DNA of 9,400 bases from an uncultured Polaribacter sp. (GTDB lineage: Bacteria; Bacteroidota; Bacteroidia; Flavobacteriales; Flavobacteriaceae), in the NCBI GenBank assembly GCA_937936695.1, contig CALHCK010000039.1, positions 1 through 9,400 of the forward strand. The letters run 5' to 3'. This document shows, piece by piece, positions 1-5,751 of this stretch (position 1 is its first letter; each line of letters opens with the position of its first letter). Position numbers and translations under genes: made by a program. The notes below the pieces were generated by a model that was not told the origin of the DNA, did not search any database, and saw nothing but the letters and a program-made list of their open reading frames with translations.

Positions 1-106
1 TGGTTATAGCATTGGGGCTCACCTCTTCCCATACCGAACAGAGAAGTTAAGCCCAATAGCGCCGATGGTACTGCATTTATGTGGGAGAGTAGGTCGCTGC
101 CTTTCT
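1..106 (+). rRNA. rrf: 5S ribosomal RNA, 5' end cut by window edge
   Basis: The stretch contains the typical Bacteroidota 5S core: a CTCACC..CCGAACAGAGAAGTTAAGCCC segment (about 19-55), followed by GCCGATGGTACTGC and GGGAGAGTAGGTCGCTGCC. The 5' strand of helix I, which should pair with the 3' GCTGCCTTT, is missing, so only a few bases lie outside the window. The 3' end is placed by helix I and is uncertain by a few nucleotides. It marks the end of an rRNA operon entering from the left. A short AT-rich hairpin (108-115 with 118-125) follows and may serve processing. Confidence 0.95.
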
Positions 107-130
107 TATCTTGATCAATCAAGATTTACA

Positions 131-162
131 AACCTCATATCTAATGGATATGAGGTTTTTTT
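131..162 (+). terminator. Rho-independent terminator of the rRNA operon
   Basis: An 11-bp perfect stem (131-141 with 147-157, core CCTCATATC/GATATGAGG) with a 5-nt loop runs into a run of seven T (156-162). It lies 25 nt after the 5S end and is the natural end of the ribosomal transcript. It also separates that transcript from porQ. Confidence 0.88.
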
Positions 163-179
163 ATACAATTATTTTAAGG

Positions 180-206
180 TTGGTATACTTTAATGATGTA
201 TTTTCG
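180..206 (+). promoter_or_regulatory. Possible porQ promoter (weak match)
   Basis: TTG at 180-182 is followed, 16 nt later, by TATTTTCG at 199-206, one base off the Bacteroidota -7 consensus TAnnTTTG. Transcription would start near 212. That fits a porQ start at 238 and excludes the ATG at 193. The match is imperfect and the spacing slightly short, so this is tentative. Confidence 0.3.
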
Positions 207-237
207 TTATTATTCTGTAACCATTTGTTTTTATAAG

Positions 238-1290
238 ATGAGCTTTAAAAAAATACTTATTTTTAATTCTTTGTTGTTCTTTGTTTTCGGATTGAAAGCT
301 CAAACAGGAGGTGAAGAAGTATACCTGTTTTTAAATTTATCTACTTCAGCTAGACAAGTTGCTTTAGGAGGAGAGGTTTTAACTTTAATAGATGATGTAA
401 ACCAACCTATATGGAATCCTGCTACTATTAATGAAAGTTTAAATGGTAAACTTTCTGTTAATTATACAAATTTTTTGGCTGATATAAATATTGGATCTGT
501 TAGTTATGCTTCAAAATTATTTAAAAAATTAGGTACTTTTCATGGAAGTATTAAATATCGTGATAATGGTAGTTTTATTGGAGCTAATGAATCGGGAATA
601 GAAACCGGTAACTTCAATGCAAAAGATATAGCTATTTCTGTTGGGTATTCAGTAAAAATTCCAAAGACTCATATTCATTTTGGGTCAAACGTTAAAATTA
701 TTAATACTAATGTAGACACATTTTCATCTGTAGGAATAGCTGCTGATTTTGGTTTATTGTATAATAATCCCGAATCGGCTTTAGTATTAACTTTTGTAGC
801 TAGAAATATTGGTACACAAATAAGTACCTTTAATGGTTTGCGTGAGGATTTACCTTTTAATTTAGCCTTAGGAGGTTCTTATGAATTGCAACATGTTCCT
901 TTAAAATGGTATTTTACAATTAATAATATCCAGAGATGGGATATATCTGCACCAAACCCTTCAGATCAGGTTACTAACTTAAATGGAGATGTGAGTCAAC
1001 CTGAAATATCTTTTATAAATAATGCTTTAAGACACTTTACAATTGGAGGTGAATTATTTTCTAAAAGAGCGATTAATCTTAGATTAGGATATAACTTTAG
1101 AAGAGCAGCAGAACTTAAAAGACAAAACCTTAGAACATCTAGTGGAATTTCTTTAGGTTTTGGAATTAAATTTAGAAAAATGAAATTTAATTATGCATTC
1201 TCTAATTATCATTCGGCTTCTAATTCTAGCACTTTTAGTTTATTGATTAATTTAGGCGATAAAGTTGATAATGATATAAAAGATAATTAG
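238..1290 (+). CDS. porQ: Type IX secretion system protein PorQ
   Basis: This encodes a 350-residue outer-membrane beta-barrel-type protein of the PorQ/PorV (FadL-like) group. In the type IX secretion system PorQ works with PorU, PorV and PorZ in the attachment complex that processes cargo and anchors it at the cell surface. Visible features are a signal peptide (residues 1-22, two Lys, a hydrophobic core, then LKAQ), the family's N-terminal pattern SARQVALGG (37-45) and WNPA (59-62), and then alternating amphipathic strands up to a C-terminal strand ending FSLLINLGDK. The frame is also open from an ATG at 193, but that adds 15 residues in front of a canonical signal peptide. I therefore chose 238. 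cmk follows 16 nt downstream, so the two are probably co-transcribed. The family assignment is recognition of sequence pattern, not a search. Confidence 0.85.
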   Translation: MSFKKILIFNSLLFFVFGLKAQTGGEEVYLFLNLSTSARQVALGGEVLTLIDDVNQPIWNPATINESLNGKLSVNYTNFLADINIGSVSYASKLFKKLGTFHGSIKYRDNGSFIGANESGIETGNFNAKDIAISVGYSVKIPKTHIHFGSNVKIINTNVDTFSSVGIAADFGLLYNNPESALVLTFVARNIGTQISTFNGLREDLPFNLALGGSYELQHVPLKWYFTINNIQRWDISAPNPSDQVTNLNGDVSQPEISFINNALRHFTIGGELFSKRAINLRLGYNFRRAAELKRQNLRTSSGISLGFGIKFRKMKFNYAFSNYHSASNSSTFSLLINLGDKVDNDIKDN

Positions 1291-1306
1291 ATTAATAATA
1301 CAGTTA

Positions 1307-1996
1307 ATGAGTAAAAAAATTACTATTGCAATAGATGGTTTATCATCTACCGGTAAAAGTACGATTGCTAAGATGTTAGCAAAAAAATACAATTATATTT
1401 ACGTTGATACAGGTGCTATGTATAGAGCAGTTACTTTGTATGCAATGCAAAATGAATTAATTGTAAATGGAGTTGTTGAGAGTGATGCTTTAGTAAATAA
1501 ACTAGAAGAAATAGTATTATCTTTTGTATTTAATGATCGTTTAGGATTTGCAGAAATGTATTTAAATGAGATTAATGTTGAAAAAGAAATTAGAACACTT
1601 GCTGTATCTAAATTAGTAAGTAAAATAGCTACTATTAGTGCCGTTAGAAAAAAGTTAGTTGCTGAACAGCAATCTATGGGGAAAAGAGGAGGCATTGTTA
1701 TGGATGGTAGAGATATTGGTTCTGTTGTTTTTCCGGATGCAGAACTTAAATTATTTATGACTGCATCTGCTGACAAAAGAGCTTTTAGACGTTACAAAGA
1801 ATTAATTGATAGAGGTGATAATGTTGATTATAAAGAAATTCTTGAAAATGTAGTTGAAAGAGATCGTATTGATTCTACTAGAAAAGATTCTCCTTTAATT
1901 ATAGATAAAGACGCCATTGAAATTGATAATTCTGATATGGGAATAAAAGAACAGTTTGAACGTATTTGTACATTGGTAGATAGAAGATTAAACTAA
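1307..1996 (+). CDS. cmk: Cytidylate kinase (CMP/dCMP kinase)
   Basis: This cytosolic NMP kinase transfers a phosphate from ATP to CMP or dCMP, feeding CTP and dCTP pools and salvage. At 229 residues it is normal size for bacterial Cmk. The P-loop GLSSTGKST is at residues 11-19. DTGAMYRA (34-41) is the CMP-binding segment. IRTLAVSKLVSKIA (about 95-108) and VRKKLVAEQQ (113-122) are the typical middle helices. MDGRDIG (132-138) and the following FPDAELKLFMTASADKRAFRR hold the NMP-site Asp/Arg and lid residues, and R185/D186 (VERDRIDSTR) complete the lid. No key residue is missing. It sits 16 nt after porQ on the same strand with no terminator between, so it is probably the second gene of that operon. 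Confidence 0.95.
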   Translation: MSKKITIAIDGLSSTGKSTIAKMLAKKYNYIYVDTGAMYRAVTLYAMQNELIVNGVVESDALVNKLEEIVLSFVFNDRLGFAEMYLNEINVEKEIRTLAVSKLVSKIATISAVRKKLVAEQQSMGKRGGIVMDGRDIGSVVFPDAELKLFMTASADKRAFRRYKELIDRGDNVDYKEILENVVERDRIDSTRKDSPLIIDKDAIEIDNSDMGIKEQFERICTLVDRRLN

Positions 1997-2000
1997 TCTT

Positions 2001-2008
2001 TAAATTTG
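2001..2008 (+). promoter_or_regulatory. -7 box upstream of the acetyltransferase
   Basis: TAAATTTG matches the Bacteroidota -7 consensus TAnnTTTG exactly, 30 nt before the ATG at 2039. The nearest upstream TTG (1973-1975) is 25 nt away, farther than usual. The box also lies in an imperfect palindrome (TTTAAATT 1999-2006 with AATTTAAA 2019-2026), which could be a weak end signal for cmk instead. Confidence 0.45.
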
Positions 2009-2038
2009 CTTTTTAAATAATTTAAACTTGAAAGTAAC

Positions 2039-2473
2039 ATGAATAAGGAAGGTTTGACATTTAAATTGCTAACAATAGATTATCTTGATGAAATTGCTTT
2101 TTTTGGAAAACAATTAAATCCGAAATTGACTTTAAATGAAGTAAAAGAATATCAAAAACAAATGTTTGAACTGCCCACTTACTTTTGTTTTGGATTGTTT
2201 ATAGAAGAAAAACTTATTGGAATTTCTAGTGGATGGATAACTATTAGATTATATTCTGGTAAACAACTTGAAGTTGATAATGTAACTATTGATAAGGATA
2301 TTCAGTCTAAAGGATATGGAAAAAAGTTTTTTAATTTTATAGAAGTATGGGCAAAACAAAATAATTGTAAAACCATAGAATTAAATACTTATGTTGAGAA
2401 CTCAAGATCTCATAAATTTTATTTTAATTTAGGGTACTCTATACTTGGGTTCCATTTTTGGAAACAACTGTAA
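2039..2473 (+). CDS. GNAT family N-acetyltransferase
   Basis: This is a 144-residue single-domain acetyltransferase of the GNAT fold; members move an acetyl group from acetyl-CoA to an amine. The substrate cannot be read from the sequence. Beta strand 4 (LEVDNVTIDKDIQ, about 78-89) leads into the CoA-pyrophosphate loop Q89-S-K-G-Y-G94 (motif A, Q/RxxGxG). Motif B follows with the strand TIELNTYVENSRSHKFYFNLGY (112-133), whose N121 and Y128 sit at the usual acetyl-CoA/catalytic positions. The N-terminal third is divergent, as is common in GNATs, where it binds the substrate. It lies 42 nt after cmk, in the same direction, with its own candidate -7 box. It is followed by a structured intergenic element rather than another gene. 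Confidence 0.85.
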   Translation: MNKEGLTFKLLTIDYLDEIAFFGKQLNPKLTLNEVKEYQKQMFELPTYFCFGLFIEEKLIGISSGWITIRLYSGKQLEVDNVTIDKDIQSKGYGKKFFNFIEVWAKQNNCKTIELNTYVENSRSHKFYFNLGYSILGFHFWKQL

Positions 2474-2521
2474 AAATTAATTTGTTTTATAGATTTATTT
2501 TATTTGTAACTAATAGTTTGG

Positions 2522-2671
2522 TTTAGCCCTGATTGCAGCGACATCCTTTTTATATTAGTGAGTAATAAAGTGAATAGATATTTAATTATTTATAAGATGT
2601 AAAATAATTAAATAAACTTAGCCTAAAGTATAAAAAGATATAGCGGAAAGCAGGTATCAGCTACTAAAAAA
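2522..2671 (+). ncRNA. Structured Flavobacteria-type element (Flavo-1-like), copy A
   Basis: Two conserved-looking halves flank an AT-rich insert. The left half carries AGCCCTGATTGCAGCGACATCC (two overlapping parts, 2525-2546) and the right half carries GATATAGCGGAAAGCAGG (2637-2654). They pair in nested fashion: TTTAG 2522-2526 with CTAAA 2664-2668; CCTG 2528-2531 with CAGG 2651-2654; and a 9-bp stem CTTTTTATA 2546-2554 with TATAAAAAG 2629-2637. From memory this matches an element scattered through Flavobacteria genomes and, I believe, the Rfam Flavo-1 RNA, but I could not search. The inner insert (2555-2628) is long and lacks an obvious fold. Strand and transcription are inferred only from the orientation I remember. 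A second member lies at 5410-5492 in reverse orientation. Confidence 0.55.
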
Positions 2672-2672
2672 A

Positions 2673-3302
2673 TTAAGGTATATTTAAATATTTATGAGTT
2701 TGTAATGAAATTTTCCATTTAGGATTTTTCATAACATAATCCACAATAAGTTCAGTCATTTTTTCTTTTTTACTCCATTCTGGCTGTAAATAGAGTTGAC
2801 AGTCTTTACCAACTTTTGCAGCTTGTTCTTCAGCAAATAAGAAATCTGATTTATTATGAATAATCATTTTAAGCTCGTTTGCTTGTGGGTACACCTCGTT
2901 TAAAGGTAATTTTGTTTTTTTAGGAGACAAACAAAACCAATCCCATTTACCAGAAAAAGGGTAGGCACCAGAGGTTTCTATGTGTGTTTTTATATTATTT
3001 TTTTGTAATAACTCTGTAATATAATCCATAGACCACATTAAAGGTTCTCCACCAGTAATTACAACTGTTTTGGCGTATTTTTTTACATTATTAACAATAG
3101 TATCTGCTAATGTTGGCGGGTGTAAATCTGCGTTCCAACTTTCTTTAACATCGCACCAATGGCAACCTACGTCGCAGCCACCAACTCTTATAAAATAAGC
3201 AGCAGTACCTGTATGAGAACCCTCTCCTTGTATTGTATAAAACTCTTCCATTAAAGGAAGCATTATACCTTTGTTAACCAAATTTTGCGTGTTGTTATCC
3301 AT
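2673..3302 (-). CDS. queE: 7-carboxy-7-deazaguanine synthase QueE
   Basis: This is a radical SAM enzyme that converts 6-carboxy-5,6,7,8-tetrahydropterin to 7-carboxy-7-deazaguanine in the queuosine (tRNA wobble base) pathway. At 209 residues it has the compact QueE size. YTIQGEGSHTG (22-32) is the family's N-terminal signature. The [4Fe-4S] ligands are C43, C47 and C50 in CX3CX2C. GGEP (84-87) binds the SAM amino group, and the C-terminus ends LQTHKYLNIP as in other QueE proteins. An internal Met (residue 14, MLPLMEEF) is a possible later start, but the upstream -7 box at 3344-3337 suits the ATG at 3302. It is divergent from rpsA. No other queuosine gene is in the window, so it appears to be a stand-alone gene here. 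Confidence 0.93.
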   Translation of the reverse strand: MDNNTQNLVNKGIMLPLMEEFYTIQGEGSHTGTAAYFIRVGGCDVGCHWCDVKESWNADLHPPTLADTIVNNVKKYAKTVVITGGEPLMWSMDYITELLQKNNIKTHIETSGAYPFSGKWDWFCLSPKKTKLPLNEVYPQANELKMIIHNKSDFLFAEEQAAKVGKDCQLYLQPEWSKKEKMTELIVDYVMKNPKWKISLQTHKYLNIP

Positions 3303-3336
3303 CTTTTAAAAATAAACCAAACGGTTATTAAAGTTG

Positions 3337-3344
3337 CAAAGGTA
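3337..3344 (-). promoter_or_regulatory. -7 box of queE
   Basis: On the minus strand the sequence reads TACCTTTG, an exact TAnnTTTG match, 34 nt before the queE ATG. A TTG at 3360-3358 is only 13 nt upstream of it, which is short for the -33 element, so the upstream half is uncertain. Confidence 0.55.
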
Positions 3345-3414
3345 GTTTTTTGATTATCAAGAATAAAAAGAATAATTAATTAATTGTAAAGTATTAATAA
3401 TCAAAACATTTTTG

Positions 3415-3422
3415 TAAATTTG
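3415..3422 (+). promoter_or_regulatory. -7 box of rpsA
   Basis: TAAATTTG, within TTGTAAATTTGCAC, is an exact TAnnTTTG match and looks like the strong promoters of flavobacterial housekeeping genes. Transcription should start near 3428, giving an rpsA leader of about 118 nt. I do not see a TTG at the usual -33 distance. Confidence 0.65.
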
Positions 3423-3434
3423 CACTCCTTTTTA

Positions 3435-3541
3435 CGAGAACAGATTTAAAAAAGGGTTAAAAAATATATTTTATAAAAACATCTCTTGGAGTTTTTATCG
3501 TTTAAAATCTGAAAAACAACAAGATACAAATTTATTTCTCG
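3435..3541 (+). promoter_or_regulatory. Structured 5' leader of rpsA
   Basis: The rpsA leader can fold as one long nested stem that ends at the start codon. CGAGAA 3435-3440 pairs with TTCTCG 3536-3541. Next CAGATTTAAA 3441-3450 pairs with 3501-3511 (one bulged A). At the tip ATAAAAAC 3473-3480 pairs with GTTTTTAT 3491-3498 around a 10-nt loop. Only four bases separate the outer stem from the ATG at 3546. S1 is known to repress its own translation in E. coli, so autoregulation is a reasonable inference, but nothing in the sequence proves it. Confidence 0.45.
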
Positions 3542-3545
3542 GAAC

Positions 3546-5336
3546 ATGTCTGAAGAAACAAAAAACATAGAAGCACAAGAAGCAGCACCTGCTGTAAATC
3601 CAACACAATTTTTAGCTGATTTTGACTGGCACAAATACGAACAAGGTATTGAGGCTGTTGATGAAACTAAATTACAAGAGTTTGAAAAAGCTTTAGAAGG
3701 AACTGTAGGTTTTGTAAATGAACGTGATGTAATTGAGGGTACTGTAATTAGAATTACAGATAGAGATGCAATTATTGATATTAACTCTAAATCTGAAGGG
3801 GTTATTTCTTTAAACGAATTTCGTTACAACCAAGCATTAGCAGAAGGAGACAAAGTAGAAGTATTAGTTGATAAAAGAGAAGATTCTTCTGGTCAGTTAG
3901 TATTATCTCACAAAAAAGCAAGAGTAATTAAAGCTTGGGAGCGTGTAAACAATGCTCATGAGACTGGTGAAGTAGTTAACGGTTTTGTTAAGTGTAGAAC
4001 TAGAGGTGGTATGATTGTAGATGTATTTGGTATTGAAGCTTTCTTACCAGGTTCTCAAATTGATGTGAAACCAATTAGAGATTACGATCAGTATGTAGAG
4101 AAAACAATGGAATTTAAAGTTGTTAAAATTAACCACGAATTTAAAAACGTTGTTGTATCTCATAAAGCACTTATTGAAGCTGATATTGAATTACAGAAAA
4201 AAGAGATTATTGGTCAATTAGAAAAAGGACAAGTATTAGAAGGTGTTGTAAAAAACATTACTTCTTACGGTGTGTTTGTTGACTTAGGTGGTGTAGACGG
4301 TTTAGTACACATTACTGATTTATCTTGGTCTAGAATTAATCACCCTAATGAGGTTGTAGAATTAGATCAGAAATTAAATGTTGTAATTTTAGATTTTGAT
4401 GATAACAAATCTAGAATTCAATTAGGTTTAAAACAATTATCTGCTCACCCATGGGAAGCTTTAAATGCTGATTTAAAAGTTGGTGATAAAGTAACTGGAG
4501 AAGTTGTTGTTTTAGCTGATTATGGTGCGTTTGTAGAAGTTGAACAAGGAGTAGAAGGATTAATTCACGTTTCTGAAATGTCTTGGTCTACACACTTACG
4601 TTCTGCGCAAGATTTTGTAAAAGTTGGAGATAAAGTAGAGGCTCAAATCTTAACTTTAGATAGAGAAGACCGTAAAATGTCTTTAGGTATTAAACAATTA
4701 CACCCAGACCCTTGGACAGATATTACATCTAAATATCCTGTAGGTTCTACTCATACTGGTACTGTACGTAACTACACTAACTTTGGTGTGTTTGTAGAGT
4801 TAGAAGAAGGTATTGATGGTTTAGTATACATTTCTGACTTATCTTGGACTAAGAAGATTAAGCATCCATCAGATTTTGTTACTGTTGGAGACAAATTAGA
4901 AGTACAAGTATTAGAATTAGATGTAGAGAACAGAAAGTTAAACTTAGGTCATAAACAAACTCAAGATAACCCTTGGGATGCTCATGAAGCTACGTATGCA
5001 ATTGGTTCTAAACACCAAGGAACTATCAAAGAAAAGAATGATAAAGGAGCAGTTGTAGCTTTTGCTGATGGAGTAGAAGGTTTTGCACCAACAAGATTCT
5101 TAGAAAAAGAAGATGGTTCTAAATTAGAAAAAGGAGACACTATAGAATTTGTTGTTTTAGAATTCTCTAAAGAATACAGAAGAGTTGTAGTATCTCATAC
5201 ATCATTATTTAAAGAGCAAGAGAAAAGAAATGTGAAAGCAGCAGTTAAGAAAGCAGCAGAAGCAGAAAAAACTACTTTAGGAGACATAGGTGGTCTTGCA
5301 GACTTAAAAAAGAAAATGGAAGCTGGTAAAAAATAA
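3546..5336 (+). CDS. rpsA: 30S ribosomal protein S1
   Basis: S1 binds mRNA on the 30S subunit and helps start translation. This matters in Bacteroidota, whose genes largely lack Shine-Dalgarno sequences. The 596-residue product has an acidic/hydrophobic N-terminal segment (1-55) and six S1 (OB-fold) repeats at about 62-125, 141-208, 227-297, 312-385, 399-471 and 487-552. Repeats 3-5 are the most canonical, with YGVFVDL/YGAFVEV/FGVFVEL, GLVHITDLSW-type strands and a closing (I/L)xLG(L/I/H)KQ. Repeats 1 and 2 are divergent, as expected for the ribosome-binding part. The tail (560-596) is Lys/Ala rich and ends GGLADLKKKMEAGKK. The last 48 coding bases plus five downstream bases occur again at 5624-5680. 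A 120-nt structured leader precedes the gene and a terminator follows it. Confidence 0.97.
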   Translation: MSEETKNIEAQEAAPAVNPTQFLADFDWHKYEQGIEAVDETKLQEFEKALEGTVGFVNERDVIEGTVIRITDRDAIIDINSKSEGVISLNEFRYNQALAEGDKVEVLVDKREDSSGQLVLSHKKARVIKAWERVNNAHETGEVVNGFVKCRTRGGMIVDVFGIEAFLPGSQIDVKPIRDYDQYVEKTMEFKVVKINHEFKNVVVSHKALIEADIELQKKEIIGQLEKGQVLEGVVKNITSYGVFVDLGGVDGLVHITDLSWSRINHPNEVVELDQKLNVVILDFDDNKSRIQLGLKQLSAHPWEALNADLKVGDKVTGEVVVLADYGAFVEVEQGVEGLIHVSEMSWSTHLRSAQDFVKVGDKVEAQILTLDREDRKMSLGIKQLHPDPWTDITSKYPVGSTHTGTVRNYTNFGVFVELEEGIDGLVYISDLSWTKKIKHPSDFVTVGDKLEVQVLELDVENRKLNLGHKQTQDNPWDAHEATYAIGSKHQGTIKEKNDKGAVVAFADGVEGFAPTRFLEKEDGSKLEKGDTIEFVVLEFSKEYRRVVVSHTSLFKEQEKRNVKAAVKKAAEAEKTTLGDIGGLADLKKKMEAGKK

Positions 5337-5341
5337 TTTTT
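5285..5341 (+). repeat. rpsA 3'-end repeat, source copy
   Basis: These 57 bp (last 15-16 codons, stop and TTTTT) recur at 5624-5680 with a single difference, C5303 versus T5642. That difference is synonymous (GAC/GAT). Similarity stops abruptly after 5341/5680. Confidence 0.95.
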
Positions 5342-5365
5342 ACAGAGTACACTATTTATAAAATT

Positions 5366-5398
5366 AAAAGCTGTTACAATTTGTAGCAGCTTTTTTTT
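5366..5398 (+). terminator. Rho-independent terminator of rpsA
   Basis: AAAAGCTGTTACAA (5366-5379) pairs with TTGTAGCAGCTTTT (5381-5394), with one G-U pair and the tip opening as a small loop. Eight T follow (5391-5398). The stem begins 30 nt after the rpsA stop. Confidence 0.88.
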
Positions 5399-5409
5399 GT
5401 TTTTATTTG

Positions 5410-5492
5410 GGCGTTACCTAAAGGTCGGGCTTTACATTACAATCTTTTTTATCATTCTTCAAAAAAAGGATTTTCATTACAATCCCTAACGC
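5410..5492 (-). ncRNA. Structured Flavobacteria-type element, copy B
   Basis: Nested pairing is visible: GCGTTA 5411-5416 with TAACGC 5487-5492; a small ACC/GGT hairpin 5416-5425; GGG 5427-5429 with CCC 5484-5486; and CTTTTTT 5444-5450 with AAAAAAAGG 5461-5469. CATTACAATC occurs twice, directly repeated (5435-5444 and 5475-5484). Read on the minus strand its halves line up with copy A at 2522-2671: GGGATTG..AATCC then AAAGAT..TAAAGC. It sits wholly in spacer P between rpsA and the chimeric fragment. Its flanks (GGGCGTTACC, CCCTAACGC) also recall a dispersed Flavobacteria element, from memory only. Transcription is not shown. Confidence 0.45.
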
Positions 5493-5526
5493 ATCACTCA
5501 ACTAAAAAAAATGTAAAGTATTAAAT

Positions 5527-5550
5527 GCTTTTAATTTAAATTTTAAAAGC
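5527..5550. repeat. Palindromic hairpin abutting the repeat border
   Basis: GCTTTTAA (5527-5534) and TTAAAAGC (5543-5550) form a perfect 8-bp stem around an AT-only loop. The right arm ends exactly one base before the glmM-like repeat begins at 5551. There is no T run, so it is not an obvious terminator. Confidence 0.6.
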
Positions 5551-5633
5551 AAAAAATTATATTTGTTCAACCTAATACAATAATAATGACATTAATAAAA
5601 TCAATATCAGGAATTAGAGGTATCATAGGTGGT
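5551..5633 (+). repeat. Duplicate of the glmM promoter/start region
   Basis: These 83 bp match 6161-6243 at 82 positions. The exception is T5623 versus C6233, which changes glmM Thr13 to Ile in the copy. The repeat covers the -7 box, the short leader and 16 codons. Its last ten bases, CATAGGTGGT, are shared with the rpsA tail. Confidence 0.97.
5558..5565 (+). promoter_or_regulatory. Duplicated -7 box before the chimeric ORF
   Basis: TATATTTG is an exact TAnnTTTG match and the twin of the glmM box at 6168-6175. The duplication starts at 5551, so the -33 region here is different from that of glmM and falls in the hairpin 5527-5550. Activity is therefore uncertain. Confidence 0.5.
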
Positions 5634-5675
5634 CTTGCAGATTTAAAAAAGAAAATGGAAGCTGGTAAAAAATAA
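5586..5675 (+). pseudogene. Chimeric glmM-head/rpsA-tail fragment, 29 codons, in frame
   Basis: The ATG corresponds to that of glmM. The first 16 codons read MTLIKSISGIRGIIGG, identical to GlmM 1-16 except Ile for Thr13. The frame then continues without a break into the S1 C-terminus, LADLKKKMEAGKK, and its TAA stop. The join lies in CATAGGTGGT, which codes I-G-G in both parents, so the fusion is in frame by virtue of the shared codons. A -7 box precedes it and a terminator (5704-5735) follows, so it could be transcribed as a unit of about 165 nt. It has neither the GlmM active site nor an S1 domain. I regard it as a recombination scar; a functional peptide is possible but unsupported. Confidence 0.8.
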
Positions 5676-5680
5676 TTTTT
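5624..5680 (+). repeat. Duplicate of the rpsA 3' end
   Basis: These 57 bp match 5285-5341 with one synonymous difference (T5642). The repeat overlaps the glmM-like repeat by the 10-bp joint CATAGGTGGT (5624-5633), where the crossover must lie. Confidence 0.97.
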
Positions 5681-5703
5681 TTCTAGAAAATTCTATAAAT
5701 TTT

Positions 5704-5735
5704 AAAAAACCAATACATTTTGTATTGGTTTTTTT
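5704..5735 (+). terminator. Rho-independent terminator after the chimera
   Basis: A perfect 14-bp stem, AAAAAACCAATACA (5704-5717) with TGTATTGGTTTTTT (5721-5734), has a TTT loop and ends in a T run. It starts 29 nt after the chimera's stop, almost the same distance as the genuine rpsA terminator from its stop. It looks like the rpsA terminator of the sequence from which spacer Q came. Confidence 0.88.
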
Positions 5736-5751
5736 ATTACATTTATTTAAA

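Larger units (their letters stand above)
5342..5550. other. Spacer P between rpsA and the chimera
   Basis: This 209-bp stretch holds the rpsA terminator, structured element copy B and the hairpin at 5527-5550. No protein gene is apparent. By the repeat topology it is the counterpart of spacer Q (5681-6160), but I see no clear similarity beyond AT-richness and a terminator at the same distance from an rpsA stop (30 versus 29 nt). Confidence 0.6.

Noticed and set aside
193..237. Longer start for porQ
   Set aside because: It would put 15 residues ahead of a normal signal peptide and begins upstream of the best promoter candidate.
1399..1776. Minus-strand open frame of 125 codons opposite cmk
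   Set aside because: It lies wholly inside cmk, which has all its motifs. The translation has no recognisable pattern and reflects codon bias of the other strand.
3446..3634. Minus-strand open frame of 62 codons over the rpsA leader and start
   Set aside because: It overlaps the S1 start codon region and leader, has no promoter, and is low-complexity in composition.
5435..5484. Direct repeat CATTACAATC with a 30-nt spacer as a possible CRISPR or iteron
   Set aside because: There are only two 10-bp copies, and they are the two arms of the structured element. No cas or replication gene is nearby.
3385..5524. TGTAAAGTATTAA found both upstream of rpsA (3385-3397) and in spacer P (5512-5524)
   Set aside because: A 13-mer match is expected a few times by chance in 9.4 kb of such AT-rich DNA, and the distance to the -7 boxes differs.
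5725..5751. TTG start extending the small secreted protein
   Set aside because: It falls inside the stem of a strong terminator and would bury the signal peptide.
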